Assembly (NCBI RefSeq): GCF_003469185.1
Contig: NZ_QSIL01000004.1
Location: 62,001 to 126,000 of the forward strand
DNA length: 64,000 bases
DNA from: Collinsella sp. AM34-10
GTDB taxonomy: Bacteria > Actinomycetota > Coriobacteriia > Coriobacteriales > Coriobacteriaceae
Reading direction: 5' to 3'
Of the stretch, positions 57,994 through 64,000 are shown piece by piece. The translations under genes were made by a program, and so were the position numbers. Numbering within the stretch: the stretch's first letter is position 1; every line of letters starts with the position of its first letter. The notes below the pieces were generated by a model. The model was given only the letters and a program-made list of their open reading frames with translations. It ran no database searches and was not told where the DNA came from.

Positions 57994-58764
57994 ATGAAGA
58001 TCGGATTTGTCGGTTTTGGCAATATGGCGAGCGCTATGGCCGATGGCTGGATCGCCGCCGGTGTGGCTGCGAGCGATATGTGCGCCTGCGCGGGCCACTA
58101 CGACGCCTTGGTCGAGCGTTGTGAGGCACGTGGGATGGTTGCCTGTCGTGATGCGGCGGAGGTTGTCGCCGCATCCGATATCGTGGTTGCTGCGGTCAAG
58201 CCATACATGATTGAGAAGGTCTTCGCTCCGCTCAAAGAAACCCTTGCCGACAAGGTTGTCCTTTCGGTCGCCTGGACCTGGGATAGCGCCAAGTGGGAGC
58301 AGGTCCTGCCGGGTGTCGCACACATCTCGACGGTGCCCAACACACCGGTTTCGGTGGGCGAGGGCGTTATCGCCTGCGAGAAGGCTTCCACGCTTAGCGA
58401 TGAGCAGCGTGCCACGGTGCTCGGTCTGCTCGGAAAGCTTGGCACCGTCGTCGAGCTCGATTCGAGTCTGCTGTTTGTGGGCGGTACCGTGGGCGGTTGC
58501 GCACCGGCATTTGTCGCCATGGCGATTGAGGCCTTGGGCGACGCGGCCGTCAAGCACGGTATCCCGCGCGCCGATGCCTATCGCATTGTGAGCCAGATGG
58601 TGCTGGGCACGGCAAAGTTACAGCTTGCGACTGGCCAGCATCCTGCGGCGATGAAGGATGCCGTATGCTCACCCGGTGGCGCCACCATCAAGGGCGTCGT
58701 CGCGCTCGAGGACGCCGGCATGCGCAGCGCCCTGGTCAAGGCCATCGACGCCACCCTCCAGTAA
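57994..58764 (+). CDS. proC: Pyrroline-5-carboxylate reductase
   Basis: A 256-residue NAD(P)H-dependent enzyme for the last step of proline synthesis. MKIGFVGFGNMASAMADGWI is the Rossmann start, VVAAVKPYMIEKVF the second strand block, STVPNTPVSVGEG the substrate region, and FVAMAIEALGDAAVKHGIPR then LATGQHPAAMKDAVCSPGGA then TIKGVVALEDAGMRSAL the conserved C-terminal signature. The length is slightly short for the family but no block is missing. RBS AGAGGA upstream. It is followed by a large inverted repeat. Confidence 0.94.
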   Translation: MKIGFVGFGNMASAMADGWIAAGVAASDMCACAGHYDALVERCEARGMVACRDAAEVVAASDIVVAAVKPYMIEKVFAPLKETLADKVVLSVAWTWDSAKWEQVLPGVAHISTVPNTPVSVGEGVIACEKASTLSDEQRATVLGLLGKLGTVVELDSSLLFVGGTVGGCAPAFVAMAIEALGDAAVKHGIPRADAYRIVSQMVLGTAKLQLATGQHPAAMKDAVCSPGGATIKGVVALEDAGMRSALVKAIDATLQ

Positions 58765-58767
58765 AAC

Positions 58768-58922
58768 CTGCCATTTAGGGACAGGTTTATTTTGGCAGGT
58801 TTTCCTGCGGTTTTATCTCTATAGCAAAAAGCGCCTCGCAACTGGCTCAATTCCAGTTGCGAGGCGCTTGCGTTTGCCCAGATAAAACCGACCAAAATAA
58901 ACCAGTCCCTTTTTGGCAGGTT
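58768..58922. repeat. 155-bp nested inverted repeat after proC
   Basis: Outer arms AACCTGCC (58768) and GGCAGGTT (58915-58922) extend inward through GGTTTATTTTGG/CCAAAATAAACC and GGTTTTATCT/AGATAAAACC with small bulges. The centre is a 16-bp hairpin, AAGCGCCTCGCAACTGG with its complement (about 58831-58870). It can serve as terminator for both proC and the minus-strand small gene whose stop it touches, but its size and imperfect symmetry resemble a MITE. Confidence 0.75.
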
Positions 58923-59094
58923 AGTCCCAGAAGCTGTCTTGATCGTCCTCGTCCTTGGGGCCGCGGTCGACATACATCTTATGGGTGCGCTTCTCCATTA
59001 CAAAGGCAAGAATCGCAAACAGTAGGATGCCGCCGGCGAAAAGGATGGCAAAACCGGTGCGGGTGCCAAACAAAAAGGAAAAAACTGCGTCCAT
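58921..59094 (-). CDS. Small single-span membrane protein
   Basis: A 57-residue protein. Residues 1-32 (SFLFGTRTGFAILFAGGILL then FAILAFVM) form one membrane helix, followed by EKRTHKMYVDRGPKDEDDQD and SFWD, a basic then acidic cytoplasmic tail. AAGG lies about 8 bases upstream of the ATG. Codon use, a clean stop, and the match of the coding region to the gap between proC and serS support a real gene. The function is unknown; similar small envelope proteins are common in coriobacteria. It diverges from serS. Confidence 0.65.
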   Translation of the reverse strand: MDAVFSFLFGTRTGFAILFAGGILLFAILAFVMEKRTHKMYVDRGPKDEDDQDSFWD

Positions 59095-59205
59095 TGGGTG
59101 CCTTCTTGCGTAGTTGGGTTGGGTCGTAAACGCTCATAAGTATATACTTGCCCATACATGTACAAGGTTGCAACCTAAATGGAATGTATATCGCCGGAGG
59201 ATCTA

Positions 59206-60489
59206 ATGCTTGATATCAAGTTTGTTCGCGAGAACCCCGATGCCATCGATACCGCCATGGCCAACCGCCAGACGTCTTGGGATCGAGAGAAGTTCTTCGA
59301 GCTCGACGACGAGCGCCGTGCCGTCATCACCGAGGTCGAGGAGCTCCAGGCCACGCGTAATGCCGAGTCCAAGAAGATCGGCGCCCTGATGAAGGAGGGC
59401 AAGAAGGACGAGGCCGAGGCCGCCAAGGAGGCCGTGCGCGCCGTCAACGAGAAGATTGACGGTCTGGCCGAGCGCCGCACCGCTCTCGAGCAGGAGCAGT
59501 ACGACTTTATGGCTCACCTTCCCAACATCCCTTGCGAGGCCACGCCGTACGGCAAGGACGAGGACGAGAACATCGAGCGCCGTCGTTGGGGCACCCCGCG
59601 CGAGTTCGACTTCGACTTTAAGCCGCACTGGGACCTGGGCACCGACCTCGACATCCTCGATTTCGAGCGCGGCAACAAGCTCTCCGGCAGCCGCTTTACC
59701 GTTCTCGGTGGCGCCGGCGCCCGTCTTGAGCGCGCCCTCATCAACTTCTTCCTTGACACGCACACCAGCCGTGGCTTTAAGGAGTGGTGGCCGCCCATCG
59801 TCGTCAAGCGTCAGACCATGTTTGGCACGGGTCAGCTGCCCAAGTTCGAGGACGACGCCTATCACGTCTCGGGCGACAACTTCCTGATCCCCACCGCCGA
59901 GGTCGTGCTTACCAACCTGCACGCCGGCGAGGTTCTCGATGCTGATACCCTGCCGCGCCGCTACACCGCCTTCACCCCCTGCTTCCGCGAGGAGGCCGGC
60001 TCCGCTGGTCGCGACACCCGCGGTATCATCCGCCAGCACGAGTTCGACAAGGTCGAGATGGTCAAGTTTGCCAAGCCGGAGGAGTCCGACGAGGAGCTCG
60101 AGAGCATGACCGCCGAGGCCGAGTTCCTGCTTCAGCAGCTGGGCCTTCCGTATCGCGTGATTAGCCTGTGCACCGGCGACCTGGGCTTCTCTGCCCGTCA
60201 GACCTACGACATCGAGGTCTGGCTGCCGAGCTACAACGCCTACAAAGAGATCAGCTCCTGCTCTAACTGCGGCGATTTCCAGGCCCGTCGCGCCAACATC
60301 AAGTATCGCGACCCCGAGAACTTCAAGGGCTCGCGCTACCTGCACACCCTCAACGGTTCCGGCCTGCCGGCTGGCCGCACCATGGCCGCCATTCTGGAGA
60401 ACTACCAGAACGCCGACGGCACCATCACGATCCCCGAGGTTCTGCGTCCCTACATGGGCGGCCTCGAGAAGATCGAGCCGGTCGCGTAA
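59206..60489 (+). CDS. serS: Serine-tRNA ligase
   Basis: A 427-residue class II synthetase. The N-terminal coiled-coil arm (about 25-105, [20 protein letters not shown] onward) grips the long variable arm of tRNA-Ser. Class II motifs: [40 protein letters not shown] then [11 protein letters not shown] (motif 2), and [20 protein letters not shown] (motif 3). ATG 59206 follows GGAGG; an ATG 9 codons upstream lacks a site. Monocistronic with its own terminator. Confidence 0.96.
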   Translation: MLDIKFVRENPDAIDTAMANRQTSWDREKFFELDDERRAVITEVEELQATRNAESKKIGALMKEGKKDEAEAAKEAVRAVNEKIDGLAERRTALEQEQYDFMAHLPNIPCEATPYGKDEDENIERRRWGTPREFDFDFKPHWDLGTDLDILDFERGNKLSGSRFTVLGGAGARLERALINFFLDTHTSRGFKEWWPPIVVKRQTMFGTGQLPKFEDDAYHVSGDNFLIPTAEVVLTNLHAGEVLDADTLPRRYTAFTPCFREEAGSAGRDTRGIIRQHEFDKVEMVKFAKPEESDEELESMTAEAEFLLQQLGLPYRVISLCTGDLGFSARQTYDIEVWLPSYNAYKEISSCSNCGDFQARRANIKYRDPENFKGSRYLHTLNGSGLPAGRTMAAILENYQNADGTITIPEVLRPYMGGLEKIEPVA

Positions 60490-60513
60490 GCTAGCTGCAT
60501 AGGCGATTTGCGA

Positions 60514-60541
60514 GGGCGCTCCTTTTAGGGGCGCCCTTTTT
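60514..60541 (+). terminator. Terminator of serS
   Basis: GGGCGCTCC and GGGGCGCCC form a stem with one G-T pair around TTTTA, followed by five T. Confidence 0.85.
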
Positions 60542-60660
60542 GTGTACGGCTATACCATGCCGTGCGGACAGCTCGATAGAAAACACACGAACAAACGTTC
60601 TGTATACAGCCATTTACCTGCTATGCTTTTGCTAGCTAAGAGCAAGAGAAAGGGGATGTG

Positions 60661-61038
60661 ATGGAGCTGTTCGACGAGCGGGTTGTTTTGTTCCAGAGCG
60701 ATGAGGGCGGGGAGCACCTGCTGGTAACGTGCGAGCCGTCGGGTATGGGTGGCTTGGTGGTTCGGCAGACGAGTGAGGGGCCATTGACGCAATGGTGCTA
60801 TGAGGAGTCGCCGCATGTGGTCGAGACGTTTGTGGCGCATGAGGCGCTTGTTGTCCTTGAGCACTTCTATGGTGTTGGAACTTCTAATCAGGTGGCCCGA
60901 ATGCTGAGCATCTCGTTTGCTGACTACGACTGTGCCCAACGGGTGCGGTCGCTTCTGGGGGAGCTTGGCGCCGGGTTCGATGTGATCGAAAAGCCAATCG
61001 ATCGCACGAAAAGCGCTGATGCTCGTGGCGCAGCGTAA
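60661..61038 (+). CDS. Hypothetical protein
   Basis: A 125-residue soluble protein, acidic, with no signal or membrane segment. It begins MELFDERVVLFQSDEGGEHL and reads as an alternation of strands and helices; FYGVGTSNQVARMLSISFAD is the most distinctive stretch. I do not recognise a family. AAAGGGG at 60650-60655 supports ATG 60661; the GTG one codon earlier is too close to that site. It stands alone between serS and the tRNA-Arg cluster, and its 3' end lies 80 bases before the first tRNA. Confidence 0.65.
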   Translation: MELFDERVVLFQSDEGGEHLLVTCEPSGMGGLVVRQTSEGPLTQWCYEESPHVVETFVAHEALVVLEHFYGVGTSNQVARMLSISFADYDCAQRVRSLLGELGAGFDVIEKPIDRTKSADARGAA

Positions 61039-61117
61039 CAAATTGTGGCTCGCGCGAAAAAAGTTTGAGATTTTGCTTGACTCTAACGAACTAAAGTGGT
61101 TTTATATGTCTTGCGCT

Positions 61118-61194
61118 GCGGCGTTACCTCAGCTGGATAGAGGGTCTGACTACGAATCAGAACGTCATAGGTTCGAATCCTATACGCCGCACCA
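61118..61194 (+). tRNA. tRNA-Arg (anticodon ACG), copy 1
   Basis: Acceptor GCGGCGT/ACGCCGC, D-arm CCTC/GAGG, anticodon stem TCTGA/TCAGA with loop CTACGAA (anticodon ACG), T-arm ATAGG/CCTAT with loop TTCGAAT, encoded ACCA. The A34 is expected to be edited to inosine by TadA deaminase. Promoter TTGACT and TTATAT lie upstream. A terminator (GCCTCCG/CGGGGGC, then TTTTCTTTT) follows at 61207-61232. Confidence 0.96.
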
Positions 61195-61248
61195 ATCGAA
61201 CTTGAAGCCTCCGGCAACGGGGGCTTTTCTTTTATGGCAACACCGCAT

Positions 61249-61450
61249 GGATTCGAACCTCGGTCGAGGCGCGCGCGTCAAGAAAACGCGGAGCGTTTTC
61301 AGCGAGCGGGCGAGCACACCGGCAGGCGGGCGAAGCCGGCGCGGATCCGCGCAGCGGATGCGCGGAATCCTATACGCCGCACCAATCGAACTTAAAGCCT
61401 CCGGCAACGGGGGCTTTTCTTTTATGGCAACCATGCATGGATTCGAACCT
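61249..61450 (+). repeat. tRNA-tail repeat element 1 behind tRNA-Arg
   Basis: An inverted T-arm (GGATTCGAACCT, 61249-61260) leads into a GC-rich core with the palindrome GAAAACGCGGAGCGTTTTC (61282-61300). The second copy of the tRNA 3' end (AATCCTATACGCCGCACCA, 61366-61384), a second terminator (61396-61422) and another inverted T-arm (61439-61450) follow. The whole module from the T-arm to the inverted T-arm is thus duplicated. Confidence 0.85.
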
Positions 61451-61547
61451 CGGTCGGGGTGTGAACAGCCCAATCACCACTCCGTAAAATTTTTTCAAAT
61501 TGTCGCTTGACCCATCGGGGGCTCGCGTGCATAATAATCCGTGCGTT

Positions 61548-61624
61548 GCGGCGTTACCTCAGCTGGATAGAGGGTCTGACTACGAATCAGAACGTCATAG
61601 GTTCGAATCCTATACGCCGCACCA
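61548..61624 (+). tRNA. tRNA-Arg (anticodon ACG), copy 2
   Basis: Identical in all 77 bases to the copy at 61118. The promoter TTGACC with CATAAT lies upstream, preceded by AAAATTTTTTCAAATT. A terminator (61636-61661) and a repeat element follow. Confidence 0.96.
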
Positions 61625-61678
61625 ATTGACTTTAAAGCTCCCGGCAACGGGGGCTTTTCTTATATGGGAGCATTGCGG

Positions 61679-61855
61679 AGATTCGAACCTCGGTCGAGAC
61701 GCGAGCGTCAAGAAAACGCGGAGCGTTTTCAGCGAGCGGGCGAGCACGCCGGCAGGCGGGCGAAGCCGGCGCGGATCCGCGCAGCGGATGCGCGGAGTCC
61801 TATACGCCGCACCAATTGATCTTGAAGCTCCCGGCAACGGGGGCTTTTCTTATAT
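61679..61855 (+). repeat. tRNA-tail repeat element 2 behind tRNA-Arg
   Basis: An inverted T-arm with one change (AGATTCGAACCT, 61679-61690), a core with GAAAACGCGGAGCGTTTTC (61712-61730), and a duplicate tRNA 3' end with one change (AGTCCTATACGCC onward, 61796-61814). A second terminator follows at about 61827-61853. The core differs from element 1 at very few positions. Confidence 0.85.
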
Positions 61856-61972
61856 CGCGATACGTCGAGGATCGCGCCAAGTGCTCCAAATGAGTAAAAA
61901 TCAAATTCGATAACTTTTTTTGAAAAAACGCTTGACCATTATTCAGTCCATGTGCATAATAATCAACAAGTC

Positions 61973-62049
61973 GCGGCGTTACCTCAGCTGGATAGAGGGT
62001 CTGACTACGAATCAGAACGTCATAGGTTCGAATCCTATACGCCGCACCA
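61973..62049 (+). tRNA. tRNA-Arg (anticodon ACG), copy 3
   Basis: Identical to the other two copies. The promoter TTGACC with CATAAT, preceded by ACTTTTTTTGAAAAAACG, is again separate, so each copy is an independent transcription unit. A terminator (62062-62086) and a repeat element follow. Confidence 0.96.
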
Positions 62050-62103
62050 ATTGAACTTGAAGCCTCCGGCAACGGAGGCTTTTCTTTTACGCCGGCATCC
62101 CAT

Positions 62104-62331
62104 GGATTCGAACCTCGGTCGAGGCGCGAGCGTAAAGCGGACGCGGAGCGTCCGTAGCGAGCGGGCGAGCACGCCGGCAGGCGGGCGAAGCCGGCGCGGA
62201 TCCGCGAAGCGGATGCGCGGAATCCTATACGCCGCACCATTTGAGCTTGAAGCCTCCGGCAACGGGGGCTTTTCTTTTATGGCGGCATCCCATGGATTCG
62301 AACCTCGGTCGAGGCGCGAGCGTGAAGCGGA
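62104..62331 (+). repeat. tRNA-tail repeat element 3 behind tRNA-Arg, plus a truncated copy
   Basis: Inverted T-arm (62104-62115), then a core in which the palindrome reads CGGACGC/GCGTCCG (62138-62154) instead of GAAAACGC/GCGTTTTC; both arms changed together. A duplicate tRNA 3' end (62221-62239), a second terminator (about 62251-62279), a further inverted T-arm (62294-62305) and the first 25 bases of another core (to 62331) follow. The rest of 62332-62424 holds only the upstream region of the next gene. Confidence 0.85.
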
Positions 62332-62424
62332 CTATTTCTTATCGACTCGTGTAAGATTCCGAGTAGGTGTCGCGGCCCATCCGCGACCACTCCTTCTTTC
62401 AACGACTGATCAGGGTGATATTTC

Positions 62425-64000
62425 GTGGCAGAGCGTCCGACATACAAGCTCAGGTTTCTCGACCCCAAAAAGCGTTTTCCATCGATGCCAGAGCAGCCTG
62501 CGGGGCGCTCATATGGTGTTGTCTGGAAAGTCTTTGGCGAGGACCCCAAAGAGTCGTGCTATGTCGTCGAATTCGTCGGCAAAACTCACATATCGCTCTT
62601 GGGCTACGTGAGCGTGTCGGGCAAGGTTTATAAGGTTGATCGTCCTGTTCGGGAAGTACCGTTGCCCGAGGACCCTGACATGGAGCTGGTTCTTCACGAG
62701 TCCGATTCCAGTATTGGCGAGATTATGGTGAGGGAAGCTAACGGTGCAATGCGCGCGTGTGCGCGAACTGCCGGCTCTCCCGAAGGCCCCATGCGCGAGC
62801 AGTCCGACCACGAGACATGGAATTCGACCCGCGCCCTTCCTTTCGGCGAGTTCATGGCCTCGATGTTCTTGCGCTACGTGATATTTGCCAACTCCGAAAG
62901 CGCTCTTGCGAACACGGCGGGCGTCGACGGTCTCGATGCAGACATGCAAAACGTTGTCGACAAGATCAAACTCGTAAAGTTGCCCGAGCCGGTCGAGGTG
63001 TTTTTGGGCTTTGACACGGCACCGCTCCCCGATGCTATCGAGACGCTGCTTTACCGTGTTGACCATGCCGAGAATCCGAGCGGTATCGAGCGCTATGCCG
63101 CCGCCCTTATGAGCGAGATCGACTTACCCCGCCTGCGCACCATTGCTGCCAAGTCCGAAATGAGCCTAGCGCGCATCGACCGCTCAAAGCTGTTCTATCT
63201 CAATTTTGATCGCAGCCTGCTGGACCAGGACGAGATTGACATGCTGCTTGCCATCGAGTGCCGTCTCAATCGCCTCTCTGGCATCCTTGAACGCATCGGG
63301 GCCGGATTGGTCCCGGCGGCATCCTCGCCGAGCCTTGAGGGCTGCGCGCTCTTTGACGCGTGGCATATCGCCAAGACGACCAACGATGTTCCCCGACTGC
63401 TCGATACGGCCTCGAGCGACAACCCGTGGGGCAAACCGGGAACGGTGGCTTGCCAGCCGGGCGGTGAGTGGGATGTGCGCAGCCGCTTCGCGCGTATTGT
63501 CGAGGCACTTAACGTGGTCACACGGCTCGACTATACCTATCGGGCAAACGTTGCCGAGGGGATTATGCTCGTTCGGTTTGGGCACTCTGTCGTGGATGCC
63601 ATGCCACAACGTGAATACGACGCCCAGGATGATGTTTGGCGCGAGTTGGACGAGAGTGCGCGTGCGATTTGGGCCGCGGAGCACGACGCGCGCGTGGCGC
63701 TTACGCTGGCAGCGGCTTGCTTTGCCGCAGGTGCCTGCATTGCGCGCTGCTATGTTCAGATTGCGGCTCCCGACGGCGAGCAGGGCGAGCGCGTCATTGC
63801 AACATATTCCTTTGGGCGTGCGGCCTATCTGGCCAATTGCGTGCCTGTCGCCAAGGATCTTGAGAGCATGGATATGGACGATATGCCGTGCAAGCGCATG
63901 CTTGAGGCATATGAGTCGGACGCGCCGGATGCGATTGAGCCTGCAGAGGTTCACGCTCGCCCGCGTGACGACCACCGTTCGCTGCCGCCGGCGTTGCGCG
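62425..64000 (+). CDS. Large protein of unknown function, truncated by the window end
   Basis: An open frame of at least 525 codons running off the right edge. The GTG at 62425 follows AGGGTG at a spacing of about 8. The product starts VAERPTYKLRFLDPKKRFPS and is soluble, with an N-terminal region that includes FLRYVIFANSESALANTAGV and a C-terminal region with LTLAAACFAAGACIARCYVQ, the only hydrophobic stretch. No known domain is recognised. Codon use matches the chromosomal genes around it. Since the 3' part is missing, family assignment is not possible from this window. Confidence 0.7.
   Translation, partial: MAERPTYKLRFLDPKKRFPSMPEQPAGRSYGVVWKVFGEDPKESCYVVEFVGKTHISLLGYVSVSGKVYKVDRPVREVPLPEDPDMELVLHESDSSIGEIMVREANGAMRACARTAGSPEGPMREQSDHETWNSTRALPFGEFMASMFLRYVIFANSESALANTAGVDGLDADMQNVVDKIKLVKLPEPVEVFLGFDTAPLPDAIETLLYRVDHAENPSGIERYAAALMSEIDLPRLRTIAAKSEMSLARIDRSKLFYLNFDRSLLDQDEIDMLLAIECRLNRLSGILERIGAGLVPAASSPSLEGCALFDAWHIAKTTNDVPRLLDTASSDNPWGKPGTVACQPGGEWDVRSRFARIVEALNVVTRLDYTYRANVAEGIMLVRFGHSVVDAMPQREYDAQDDVWRELDESARAIWAAEHDARVALTLAAACFAAGACIARCYVQIAAPDGEQGERVIATYSFGRAAYLANCVPVAKDLESMDMDDMPCKRMLEAYESDAPDAIEPAEVHARPRDDHRSLPPALR

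Noticed and set aside
61195..62331. Short protein-coding frames in the tRNA-Arg cluster (for example 61019-61510 and 61952-62611)
   Set aside because: They translate tRNA genes, terminators and repeat elements; similar peptides arise from each copy only because the DNA is repeated.

Overview
The window reads as a chromosome segment of a gut actinobacterium of the class Coriobacteriia, most likely Collinsella or a close relative. The grounds are high GC, frequent GTG starts, an actinobacterial mix of housekeeping genes, a monoderm Tad pilus locus without a secretin, and a large family of SipW-type surface proteins. The species call is inference; no ribosomal RNA gene lies in the window.

Layout. 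(1) 1-17467: six paralogous secreted proteins with SipW-type signal sequences (34-1846 and 8367-11905), two SipW/ER-type signal peptidases (11966-12715, 16742-17467), and between the peptidases a membrane-anchored McrB-like AAA+ ATPase with a coiled-coil partner resembling DUF2357/McrC-type proteins. The array is split by an accessory island (about 1900-8060) next to a tRNA-Val gene. The island carries an excisionase-like gene, a truncated primase-type gene, a cytosine methyltransferase facing a DUF262 + HEPN pair, a decayed phage scaffold gene and an IS21 remnant. (2) 17598-24153: EamA transporter, DUF4012 protein, glmM, and an M32 carboxypeptidase on the other strand. (3) 24285-28234: T-box leader and pheST. 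(4) 28356-31191: a CbiM-PDGLE/CbiQ/CbiO metal importer behind a palindrome that fits a NikR-type operator, so probably nickel. (5) 31271-39617: a phospholipase C-like protein, a nuclease-fold orphan next to a MITE-like inverted repeat, pyk, a calcium-type P-type ATPase and rsgA. (6) 39870-49469: Tad/Flp pilus operon (cpaB, tadZ, tadA, tadB, tadC, flp, several minor pseudopilins, tadG) ending in a DUF192 gene. (7) 49528-50078: toxin-antitoxin pair. (8) 50214-60489: tRNA-Phe, GH5-like protein, rsmI, metG, rsmA, tatD, tRNA-Leu, SPFH protein, rlmH, proC, a 57-residue membrane protein and serS. (9) 60661-64000: an unknown gene, three identical tRNA-Arg(ACG) genes separated by structured repeats, and an unknown gene running off the end.

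Most noteworthy. First, the SipW cassette couples surface-protein secretion to a nuclease-less McrBC-like ATPase pair at the membrane. Second, a family of GC-rich elements sits behind tRNA-Leu and all three tRNA-Arg genes. Each is flanked by an inverted copy of the T-arm of its own tRNA and a duplicate of the tRNA 3' end plus terminator. Compensatory base changes between copies argue that the folded form is selected. Third, the methyltransferase / DUF262 / HEPN island looks like a methylation-linked defence module.
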